From assembly GCA_002479645.1 (NCBI GenBank), contig DLOO01000051.1, forward strand, positions 50,175-65,480: a DNA stretch of 15,306 nt, in the 5' to 3' direction. Source of the DNA: Lachnoclostridium sp. UBA7482. GTDB lineage: Bacteria; Bacillota; Clostridia; Lachnospirales; Lachnospiraceae. The translations under genes were made by a program, and so were the position numbers. Each line of letters starts with the position of its first letter. The stretch's first letter is position 1. Under the pieces are notes generated by a model. That model was not told the DNA's origin. It made no database searches and worked only from the letters and a program-made list of their open reading frames with translations. Shown here piece by piece: positions 7,155 to 13,567 of the stretch.

Positions 7155-7877
7155 TTGATACAGAATGAATTGAGAAATGGTGGAAAAGCAAGTTTTCTGT
7201 CCGATTTGCATATTCTGTTACAACCGCAAATCCTGGGGGCTTTAGTGAAAGCATTTCCGAAACCTCTTGCTGCAAAAGAAGAGGCTAAGGCCATTGCTGA
7301 CTTAAGAAGGGGCGATAGGCAGGCAAGGGAACTGTTGATACAGCACAACCTCCGGCTGGTGGCCCATGTTGTAAAGAAGTACGGTTTTCCGGAAAAGGAT
7401 TTGGAGGACTATTTGTCGATTGGAATTATCGGCTTGATAAAGGCAATTGATACCTTTGATGACAGTAAAGGCATTCGCATTACAACCTATGCGTCCAGAT
7501 GTATTGAAAATGAGATTCTGATGGCGATTCGGGGGAGTAAAAAACAAAGTCGTGAGATGTATTTGAGTGATTCGGTCAACACAGACAGGGAAGGACGGGA
7601 AATTCATCTTCTCGACATTATAACCGAGCCGCAGGAGGATTTCTGCGAGCGTTTTGTTATTGAAGACGATATTCGTGCGTTACGAGAAGCAATGTCTAAA
7701 CTACTGGATGAACGGGAACTCGAGATTCTTCGTATGCGATATGGTTTTACCTGCGGTCGGGAATTGACACAGAGGGAAGTTGCAGATCGATTTCAAATCA
7801 GCAGAAGCTATGTGAGTCGAATTGAGAAGAAGGCTATCACAAAATTGCGAAAGGCACTGACGGAAAGGAACTTATGA
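7155..7877 (+). CDS. sigK: SigK-like sporulation RNA polymerase sigma factor
   Basis: A group-3 sigma-70 factor most like the mother-cell sigma K. From FPKPL (34-38) it follows the SigK pattern: LIQHNLRLVAHVVKKY (61-76), region 2 with DYLSIGIIGLIKAIDTF (85-101) and TYASRCIENEILMAIR (111-126), then a C-terminal helix-turn-helix TQREVADRFQISRSYVSRIEKKA (205-227). The start is uncertain. TTG 7155 has only a weak site but gives a 30-odd-residue leader with hydrophobic stretches like the pro-sequence of pro-SigK. GTG 7245 (Val31) has GGGGGC just upstream and would give a form with no pro-sequence, as in Clostridioides difficile. The gene is intact with no skin-type interruption. It overlaps the next gene by four bases. 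Confidence 0.85.
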   Translation: MIQNELRNGGKASFLSDLHILLQPQILGALVKAFPKPLAAKEEAKAIADLRRGDRQARELLIQHNLRLVAHVVKKYGFPEKDLEDYLSIGIIGLIKAIDTFDDSKGIRITTYASRCIENEILMAIRGSKKQSREMYLSDSVNTDREGREIHLLDIITEPQEDFCERFVIEDDIRALREAMSKLLDERELEILRMRYGFTCGRELTQREVADRFQISRSYVSRIEKKAITKLRKALTERNL

Positions 7878-8635
7878 GTATGAAAACAAGATTGTGGATA
7901 TGTGTAAGCATTTTACTCACAATATGTATGGGGGTAGGATGTCAGGAGGCAGTCGGACCGGAATCAGGTTCACCGACACCGACGATACCGGCAGGGATTA
8001 CCATTCTTCCGACGTATACGCCAACCCCGATGCTTACCAAAACTCCGGTAAATGATTCCGTATCTGCGGATGCAGTTTCGCTGCTGCCTTCTCTTTCCGG
8101 CAGTTATGAACATGTTTGGGACGGATATGAAGAAATTGCTGCGAAAGAACTAATCCGCGGTACCGGAGGTACCAAAGTGACTTATAAGGTGATTTGGACC
8201 GTAGACCGGATGTATGTGCAGGTTCATATTACGGATAAAACTCCGGATGTATCCGGTGAATCGTATCTGAAAAAGGATTCCGTTGTTTTTTATCTCAATG
8301 AAAACGGCAAAAAAAGTAAAGTATACGCCAATGGCGACGCTTTTTATGCCGTTGACCGGGAAGGCACCGTTTATCTTGGAACCGGTTGTGATGGAGAGCG
8401 CTTTAAGGCAGTTACCTACGAGGATAAAAACAGCGAAGGAAAGCTGCTTGGATATTACGTCGAGGCATGCATTCCGTTTCTTACAATCAGAGCCAAGAGC
8501 GGAACCGTTATTGGATTTGATGTTCGTGTGAATAATGCCGACAACGGCAAATTGAAGAATGCCATGCAATGGTCGGATACCAGTTTGCATACAGATGTAA
8601 ACCTTCATGGTGTCGGCTTATTGACGTTGGAGTAA
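7874..8635 (+). CDS. CBM9-like domain lipoprotein
   Basis: The 253-residue product starts with a lipoprotein signal peptide ending in GVGC, with Cys23 as the expected lipidated residue. A short Thr/Pro stretch (about 33-58) leads to a beta-sandwich like carbohydrate-binding module family 9 (about 70-253). Typical patches are YKVIWTVDRMYVQVHITDKTP, KKDSVVFYLNENGKK, YYVEACIPF and GFDVRVNNAD, ending in QWSDTS and a last strand VGLLTLE. No catalytic domain is present. The likely role is binding glycans at the outer face of the membrane; the ligand is unknown. ATG 7874 overlaps the sigma factor stop (ATGA), with AAAGGA at 7864-7869; ATG 7880 is an alternative. It is paralogous to the next gene. 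Confidence 0.82.
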   Translation: MSMKTRLWICVSILLTICMGVGCQEAVGPESGSPTPTIPAGITILPTYTPTPMLTKTPVNDSVSADAVSLLPSLSGSYEHVWDGYEEIAAKELIRGTGGTKVTYKVIWTVDRMYVQVHITDKTPDVSGESYLKKDSVVFYLNENGKKSKVYANGDAFYAVDREGTVYLGTGCDGERFKAVTYEDKNSEGKLLGYYVEACIPFLTIRAKSGTVIGFDVRVNNADNGKLKNAMQWSDTSLHTDVNLHGVGLLTLE

Positions 8636-8650
8636 CCGGAGGAGAAAAGT

Positions 8651-9610
8651 ATGCATGTTTACAAACGAAACTGTCGTATAAAATTGTATATCGGATGGCT
8701 TCTTTGCTTTGTATGTATTGCCTGTCTCGTTATGTTATGCGGGAAGCAGGTAAAAGCAGAGCCTGAGGATACCGATCCGGTGGCTCCGCCCCCTACGGAG
8801 GAACCTGTATCGACGGAAACACCGACGGAAACACCTACACCGACAGAAGAACCTGCCGAGCCGACACCGACACCGACCGAAGCACTGACAGGAACGCCGA
8901 CACCGACACCGACGCTGACGCCGGCAAATACCCCTACTCCGAAAGTGACCGGCACGCCAACGCCCACTCATACTCCGACACCGACGCCGTATGTTACCAT
9001 TGTTCCGCCTGACAAGGAAGGACATTATAATGTGAAGGAAACCAACAAAAAGGCCGGTGCCGGAGGAATCCCGAAGCTTGTAATTGATGGAAAAGCAGAG
9101 GATATGTGGAATCGTTTTGCAGATATTCCGCTTGAGAATGTTGCCTGGGGGGAAAAGGGGGCAAGTGCGTCCTTCCGCATGACATGGGATTCGGAGATGC
9201 TGTATCTGTTTATTACGGTAAATGACAAAACCCCCAATAGGGACTCTGATTTTTTCACAAGAAAGGACAGTGTTGAGATATTTTTGAACGAGAACGGGAA
9301 TAAGCCGGGAGAATACGGAGCAGGAGACCAGCATTACCGTATTGGCGCAGGCGGAGAGCTTTCCGTCGGCAACGGAGGCGATGCGGATACTCTTCGTTAT
9401 GTGGTTGTTGATACGGAAAACGGTTATAGCATTGAAGCCGCCGTTCCGTTTCAGACGATTCAGCCGACCGGCGGAGAAGTCATCGGATTGGATATCCGAA
9501 TCAATGATTCTCAGGGAAAAGACACACGCGATTTTATACTCCAGTGGAGCGATACGTCGATTATGACGCATGTTGATTTATCCCATGTCGGTACCGTGAC
9601 CCTTAGATAA
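8651..9610 (+). CDS. Secreted CBM9-like protein with Thr/Pro linker
   Basis: The 319-residue protein has a signal peptide with probable cleavage after VKA (residue 36) and no convincing lipobox, so it differs from its neighbour in anchoring. Residues of about 37-122 form a low-complexity linker rich in Thr-Pro repeats, a typical spacer in secreted carbohydrate-binding proteins. A CBM9-like domain fills about 125-319, with FRMTWDSEMLYLFITVNDKTP, RKDSVEIFLNENGNK, YSIEAAVPF, GLDIRINDS and QWSDTSIMTHVDLSHVG. The domain matches the preceding lipoprotein block by block, so a tandem duplication is likely. GGAGGAG at 8638-8644 supports the ATG. No enzyme domain is attached and the glycan target is unknown. 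Confidence 0.82.
   Translation: MHVYKRNCRIKLYIGWLLCFVCIACLVMLCGKQVKAEPEDTDPVAPPPTEEPVSTETPTETPTPTEEPAEPTPTPTEALTGTPTPTPTLTPANTPTPKVTGTPTPTHTPTPTPYVTIVPPDKEGHYNVKETNKKAGAGGIPKLVIDGKAEDMWNRFADIPLENVAWGEKGASASFRMTWDSEMLYLFITVNDKTPNRDSDFFTRKDSVEIFLNENGNKPGEYGAGDQHYRIGAGGELSVGNGGDADTLRYVVVDTENGYSIEAAVPFQTIQPTGGEVIGLDIRINDSQGKDTRDFILQWSDTSIMTHVDLSHVGTVTLR
8788..8995 (+). repeat. Low-complexity Thr/Pro-coding repeat
   Basis: A run of short, imperfect repeats built on ACACCGAC-type units codes the Thr-Pro linker of the secreted CBM9-like protein. The reverse strand reads as Gly/Val repeats, which is a by-product. Such tracts can change length by slippage. Confidence 0.8.
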
Positions 9611-9632
9611 TTGTCACTCAGAGAGGAAAACA

Positions 9633-11180
9633 ATGATTAGTTTATTGGAACCCAACAAATCAATGAGTTTTGCGGAGATATCTGCCCTTTCCAAGCCGGA
9701 TTTTACGGACGATTTGCAGCTGGATTATCTTATTGATAAAATCGTTGCTTTTCGGGAAAATCCGGAATTACGACCGTATTTTTATCTCTTCCCGGAAGAA
9801 CCGGACACCTGTTTTTACCGACAGGAGGTTTTCCGTGATTTACAGTCTGCTGAAATCAAGGAGTGCATGGAAAAACTGATTGCCGGAATCAGCTGCGCAG
9901 AGCGTTATTTTCAGTATTCGGATTCGTTTTCGTTTTCTGCTCAGAAGTGGAAATGGCGTCTGGATGGGATTCTGGTTTATTATCAGACGATTGAAGATTT
10001 GTGTACCGGATTTAATGAAAATCCGCCGAAAGCACAGGCATTGTACAGACTGCATCAGTATCTGTATGAGATTTTGTGCGATCCGGAGGCACAGAAGCTT
10101 CGTGCAAAGGCCAATAGTCTGAATGAAGAATTTGCTGCAATGTCCTATCGGATTATCATCAATAAGGACAGGGCGGTATTTACGTTTCATGGTGATGAGA
10201 CAGACTACTGTTTCCCTGTCCGCAATGCATTTATGCACGGACAGGCTGACGAGGCGCCGGTATATTTTGACGGCAGCCCCTTTTCGTCTTCCATGGAATT
10301 AAATCCTTTAGAGGAATTTGTTTTAAGGCAGTTTCAGAAGAAAAACCGTGTTCTTTTCCGTGATTTGGAGACATTTTGCGGCATTAAGAGAGATGTGATT
10401 TCGGAGGAGATTCCGGATATTATCCGTGAGGTAAAGTTTTATCTGGCCGTGTCGGATTATTTCAGCCGGTTAAGTGAAAAAGGCTACCCGTTTGCCATTC
10501 CGCAGATTGTTGCCGAGCGCGAACTGTATCTGGATGATTGCTACGATATTGCGTTGGCGATTCATCATGCAGAACAGAAAAAAGAGGTTATTTTTAACGA
10601 CATAACCAAGACGGAATTTGAAACGGCAATTCTTGTTACTGGTCCGAATCAAGGCGGAAAAACGACATTGGCGAAGGCGTTCGGACAGGCATTTTATCTG
10701 GGAATGATGGGGTTCAGCGTTCCGGGCAGACTTGCCAAGCTTCCGTTTGTCAACCGTATTTTTACGTTGTTTTCCAGTGAAAATGTGAGGATGAATGTTG
10801 ACAGCCGATTGCAGACAGAATTGAAGAATATACGTTCGATGTTAGATGATATCAGCGAATACAGCGTGGTTATTATGAATGAGCTGTTTACCTCTGCGCC
10901 TACAATGGATGCGCTTGCAATGAGCAGAGCCTTGTTAAAAAAGCTGATTCATGAAAAGAAGTCGATTTGCTTCTGTGTTACGCATACGTATGAGCTTGCA
11001 GCTGATTCGGACGACTATGTCAGTCTGGTGGCGACCGTTGTTGAAGACGGTACGTTTCGGCGCACCTTCCGTATCATCCGTAAGGAGGCAAGCGGAATTG
11101 CGTATGCAAACTCCATCGTGGACAAGTATAAGCTGAATTACAGTCATATCAATTATCGCATACAGAAGAACGAGTCATAA
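9633..11180 (+). CDS. MutS-like ATPase, first of tandem pair
   Basis: The 515-residue protein has a C-terminal MutS-type ABC ATPase (about 320-515) behind a helical MutS-core-like region. Walker A is GPNQGGKTT (337-345, Lys343). The segment SSENVRMNVDSRLQTELKNI precedes Walker B VVIMNELFTS, where Asn416-Glu417 replace the usual Asp-Glu, and FCVTHTYELA gives the switch histidine. There is no visible mismatch-recognition domain (no FxE motif) and no Smr nuclease, so it is neither MutS1 nor MutS2. Small MutS-related proteins of this sort occur in Clostridia but I know of no defined role. GAGAGGAAAA (9621-9630) supports the start. The second copy follows after 11 bases, suggesting a heterodimer (inference). 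Confidence 0.85.
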   Translation: MISLLEPNKSMSFAEISALSKPDFTDDLQLDYLIDKIVAFRENPELRPYFYLFPEEPDTCFYRQEVFRDLQSAEIKECMEKLIAGISCAERYFQYSDSFSFSAQKWKWRLDGILVYYQTIEDLCTGFNENPPKAQALYRLHQYLYEILCDPEAQKLRAKANSLNEEFAAMSYRIIINKDRAVFTFHGDETDYCFPVRNAFMHGQADEAPVYFDGSPFSSSMELNPLEEFVLRQFQKKNRVLFRDLETFCGIKRDVISEEIPDIIREVKFYLAVSDYFSRLSEKGYPFAIPQIVAERELYLDDCYDIALAIHHAEQKKEVIFNDITKTEFETAILVTGPNQGGKTTLAKAFGQAFYLGMMGFSVPGRLAKLPFVNRIFTLFSSENVRMNVDSRLQTELKNIRSMLDDISEYSVVIMNELFTSAPTMDALAMSRALLKKLIHEKKSICFCVTHTYELAADSDDYVSLVATVVEDGTFRRTFRIIRKEASGIAYANSIVDKYKLNYSHINYRIQKNES

Positions 11181-11191
11181 GCAGGTGAAGT

Positions 11192-12709
11192 ATGAAAGTA
11201 TATTTGTTATTTCCGAGAGAACAAAGCAATTATGAAGATGTTGTCCCTTTTCGCAATGATTTGGCTGACGACCTTCTTTTGGACTCTATTGTAAATGTAA
11301 TGTCGAAAAATGACCGTTTTGTTTTTCAGACCTGTAAACGTTTTTTGTCAGAGCCGCTTACCGATATCAGACATATTTATTATCGTCAGGCTGCGATTAA
11401 GGATGCCATTGGGAATAAAAGGACGGTTTTGGACTTATATACTACGGTTGCGGAGGTTGTTACCGATTTGAGCAATTGCAGGGAGCGCAACAAGAAGAAG
11501 GGAAATCCTTCCGCCGCCGTTCGTGTCATTGATTCCATAGAAATTCTCGACATTCTGGCAACCGGTCTGGAACGGCTGAAGAATGAAATCACCGTAAGTT
11601 ATGGGAAATTTACGTCAGAGAACTTCGTAAAATTCTATGATGAATTTCTTGCGGAATTTGACGCAGGCTTTCTGCTGATGATTCATGAGAAGAAGCAGGC
11701 GCTTCAGGCGCTTCAGGTAGGCGGGGAGATTCAAATCAGCGCGCGTCTTGGGGCGGGGCTTAAAGCGGATAATTTCCTTGTGAATTCCGTGGTAGAGTAT
11801 CAAAGCAAACGTAAATTTGAAAAAATTGAATCGTTGTTTTCGACTTTATTAAAAAAAGATGAAATTCGGATTAGTTTTGAAGATTTGCAGTTAAATCGAG
11901 ACTGCAAAGACCTGGAAAATGCCGGATTACTTCATATTGCCAACGGATTTGAAGGGTTTTCCAGAGAAATTCAGAAGTTTTTTGATACCCTTCGTCAGCA
12001 GCTTGCTTTTTTGTATGGATGTGCAAATCTGCATACCCACATGAGCGGCATGACGTTTCCATTGTGCTTTCCGGAATTTGACGCGTCGATTAAGAGTCCA
12101 ATGGCAATTGGCTTGTATGATCTGAGCCTTGCGATTTCCATGCTGCGTATGCCGGTAGCAAATTCGCTGCCGGATGGAGATACGTTACTTTTTCTGATTA
12201 CCGGAACTAATCGCGGCGGTAAGACAACATTTCTCCGAAGTATCGGTACTGCACAATTGATGGCGCAGTGCGGTATGTTTGTACCTGCCAAGACATTTCG
12301 TGCCGGCATTTACCGCAGGATATTTTCGCATTTTGTTCGGAAGGAAGATGCTGCCATGACAAGCGGCAGGTTAGAGGAAGAGCTTTCCAGATTAAGTAAA
12401 ATTATTGATTATGTGAAATCGGGATCGATGATTCTTCTTAACGAGTCCTTTGCAACGACGTCGGAGCGAGAGGGCGCGCATATTGCGGAGGAAATTGTTC
12501 AGGCATTTTATGACAACAATATTACCTGCTTTTTTGTTACGCATATTTATGCCTTTACAAAGAAAGCCTATGATGAGAATTATCAGGCAACGCAGTTTTT
12601 ACAGGCGGAGCGATTCGAGGATGGAACCAGAACATATCGGATTCTTCCGGGGGAACCGAGCATGACCGGATATGGCATGGAACTTTATAACGAGATTGTG
12701 GGAGTATAG
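11192..12709 (+). CDS. MutS-like ATPase, second of tandem pair
   Basis: The 505-residue protein is paralogous to the preceding one and has its motifs at almost the same positions: Walker A GTNRGGKTT (338-346, Lys344), signature-like HFVRKEDAAMTSGRLEEELS, Walker B MILLNESFATTSEREG with Asn417-Glu418, and switch FFVTHIYAF. Like its partner it has a helical N-terminal half with no recognisable mismatch-recognition domain and no Smr domain. The NESFA.TSEREG version is that of MutS-related proteins in Firmicutes, not of repair MutS. GCAGGTGAAG (11181-11190) precedes the ATG. The TAG stop (12707-12709) lies inside the first unit of the dispersed repeat, so the element defines the gene's end. Confidence 0.85.
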   Translation: MKVYLLFPREQSNYEDVVPFRNDLADDLLLDSIVNVMSKNDRFVFQTCKRFLSEPLTDIRHIYYRQAAIKDAIGNKRTVLDLYTTVAEVVTDLSNCRERNKKKGNPSAAVRVIDSIEILDILATGLERLKNEITVSYGKFTSENFVKFYDEFLAEFDAGFLLMIHEKKQALQALQVGGEIQISARLGAGLKADNFLVNSVVEYQSKRKFEKIESLFSTLLKKDEIRISFEDLQLNRDCKDLENAGLLHIANGFEGFSREIQKFFDTLRQQLAFLYGCANLHTHMSGMTFPLCFPEFDASIKSPMAIGLYDLSLAISMLRMPVANSLPDGDTLLFLITGTNRGGKTTFLRSIGTAQLMAQCGMFVPAKTFRAGIYRRIFSHFVRKEDAAMTSGRLEEELSRLSKIIDYVKSGSMILLNESFATTSEREGAHIAEEIVQAFYDNNITCFFVTHIYAFTKKAYDENYQATQFLQAERFEDGTRTYRILPGEPSMTGYGMELYNEIVGV

Positions 12710-12789
12710 TCACGATTGGCATTTATGCCACATCGGGACACATCCATATAGTCACGATTGGCATTTATGCCACATCGGGACGCATCCAT
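12706..12789. repeat. Tandem 42-base repeat, two units
   Basis: Units 12706-12747 and 12748-12789 are directly adjacent and differ at a single base (A or G just before CATCCAT). Each contains the hairpin seen once at 20-50, here weakened by a C-to-A change in the left arm (TCACGAT against ATCGGGA), present in both units. The shared change shows that the doubling came after the substitution. Confidence 0.9.
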
Positions 12790-12846
12790 AGCGGAGCGTT
12801 TTTGTTCCATCGGAAATCCAAAGGAATTTCCTATGGAATAAAAAAA
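12706..12846. repeat. Dispersed composite hairpin repeat, copy 2
   Basis: The same element as at 17-114, but with the first hairpin unit doubled. The second hairpin (about 12799-12840) is imperfect here because of substitutions and a one-base length change in the stem. It lies between the convergent MutS-like gene and tRNA-Leu. The left edge contains the MutS-like stop codon and the right edge is the A-run that is the T-tract of the tRNA terminator on the minus strand. No open reading frame of its own is credible. Confidence 0.85.
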
Positions 12847-12868
12847 GGAAGTCCTGAAAGACTTCCTT
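12838..12868 (-). terminator. Rho-independent terminator of tRNA-Leu
   Basis: On the minus strand a 9-bp stem (12860-12868 with 12845-12853) around a six-base loop is followed by a run of T (12846-12840). It begins three bases past the tRNA 3' end. It faces minus-strand transcription only; no T-tract follows on the plus strand. Confidence 0.88.
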
Positions 12869-12870
12869 CC

Positions 12871-12953
12871 TGCGGATGGCGGGACTTGAACCCGCACGAG
12901 TGTGAACCCGGCAGATTTTGAGTCTGCTGCGTCTGCCATTCCGCCACATCCGC
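12871..12953 (-). tRNA. tRNA-Leu(CAA)
   Basis: An 83-base type II tRNA. The acceptor stem is GCGGATG paired with CATCCGC, with discriminator A. The anticodon arm is GCAGA-CTCAAAA-TCTGC, giving anticodon CAA (plus positions 12920-12918), which reads UUG. A long variable arm follows, and the T arm is GCGGG-TTCAAGT-CCCGC. The long variable arm, discriminator A and anticodon agree on leucine. The 3' CCA is not encoded. It has its own promoter and terminator, so it is a single-gene unit convergent with the MutS-like gene. Confidence 0.95.
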
Positions 12954-12964
12954 TAACGAACGAT

Positions 12965-12993
12965 ATATTAGCACAGTATCCCGGAAAATGCAA
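12965..12993 (-). promoter_or_regulatory. Sigma-A-type promoter for tRNA-Leu
   Basis: On the minus strand TTGCAT (12993-12988) and TAATAT (12970-12965) are separated by 17 bases, with the tRNA 5' end 11 bases past the -10 box. The spacing is what is expected for a tRNA gene with a very short leader. I see no clear promoter for the plus-strand gene at 13038 in the same interval. Confidence 0.75.
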
Positions 12994-13037
12994 GAGATAT
13001 TTTTCTTTTTTTGTAAAAAGTACAAGCGGAGGCAAAA

Positions 13038-13529
13038 ATGAATTGCAAAGAAGCGCAAGCATTATTTCAAAACTACATTGACGGGCACTTGCCGGAAAAG
13101 ATTCTGCCGGATTTTTTGGAACATATGGAAGAGTGCCCGAAATGTTTAGAGGACTTAAAAGTGCAGTATGCAATTTATACCGCAATCAGCCAGTTAAACA
13201 GCGGAAAAGATTTTTCGGATGATTATGGCTCTGAAGTTATGAGAAAACTGGCAGGAGACCGCGAATTTCTGAAAAGAAGGCATCGAAGAAAACTATCCTT
13301 ACGGTTTGTATCCATCCTTCTTTGTGTGTGCGCGGGAATCACAATCGGCCTTAGTGATACCAAAAGCATTGTAAGAGTGTACCTGCCCGATACGGAAGAA
13401 TCGCATTTTTCTTTGAATTATTACGGAATTGATAAAGGCCGCGACCCGGTATATCGCGCAATAAAATTTTACAACGAAGAGGTTATACGCCAATTGGAGG
13501 GAGCTTCCGACGGAGGAGAACAGCCTTGA
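13038..13529 (+). CDS. Zinc-finger (zf-HC2) membrane protein, anti-sigma-like
   Basis: The 163-residue protein opens with the zf-HC2 pattern found in anti-sigma factors: Cys3 and then HxxxCxxC at His29, Cys33 and Cys36. A basic stretch (about 79-86) leads into one membrane helix (about 87-106), leaving an outer domain of roughly 55 residues with no match I recognise. Anti-sigma factors of this class bind an ECF sigma factor, but none lies next to this gene within the window, so the role as an anti-sigma factor is unproven. GCGGAGGC (13026-13033) supports the ATG. The polA start follows 38 bases after the stop, so the two may be co-transcribed. Confidence 0.8.
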   Translation: MNCKEAQALFQNYIDGHLPEKILPDFLEHMEECPKCLEDLKVQYAIYTAISQLNSGKDFSDDYGSEVMRKLAGDREFLKRRHRRKLSLRFVSILLCVCAGITIGLSDTKSIVRVYLPDTEESHFSLNYYGIDKGRDPVYRAIKFYNEEVIRQLEGASDGGEQP

Positions 13530-13567
13530 CGGAATCGGCGAATTCAGGAAATAAACGGAGAGAAATT

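Noticed and set aside
7140..7166. Sigma-E-like promoter (ATATT and GATACAGAAT) before the sigma gene
   Set aside because: The spacing of 12 bases is too short and the -10 match incomplete; it would also remove the TTG start.
7155..7877. sigK split by a skin-like prophage element
   Set aside because: The sigma frame is continuous from region 2 to region 4 with no insertion.
8735..9571. Minus-strand open frame of 278 codons, plus a Gly/Val-repeat frame at 8659-8967
   Set aside because: Both are reverse readings of the Thr/Pro linker and CBM9-like gene, with no start signals or known domain.
12706..12789. Possible CRISPR array
   Set aside because: Two directly abutting 42-base units with no spacers and no cas genes; this is a tandem duplication of a hairpin unit.
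12799..12840. Second hairpin of repeat copy 2 as a plus-strand terminator for the MutS-like gene
   Set aside because: The stem is imperfect and no T-tract follows on the plus strand; it might still slow polymerase, but a standard terminator is not supported.
12685..13185. Minus-strand open frame of 166 codons across the repeat and tRNA
   Set aside because: It runs through a certain tRNA and its terminator, and its internal protein repeat (DVSRCGINANRDY) is just the 42-base DNA repeat translated; no ribosome binding site.
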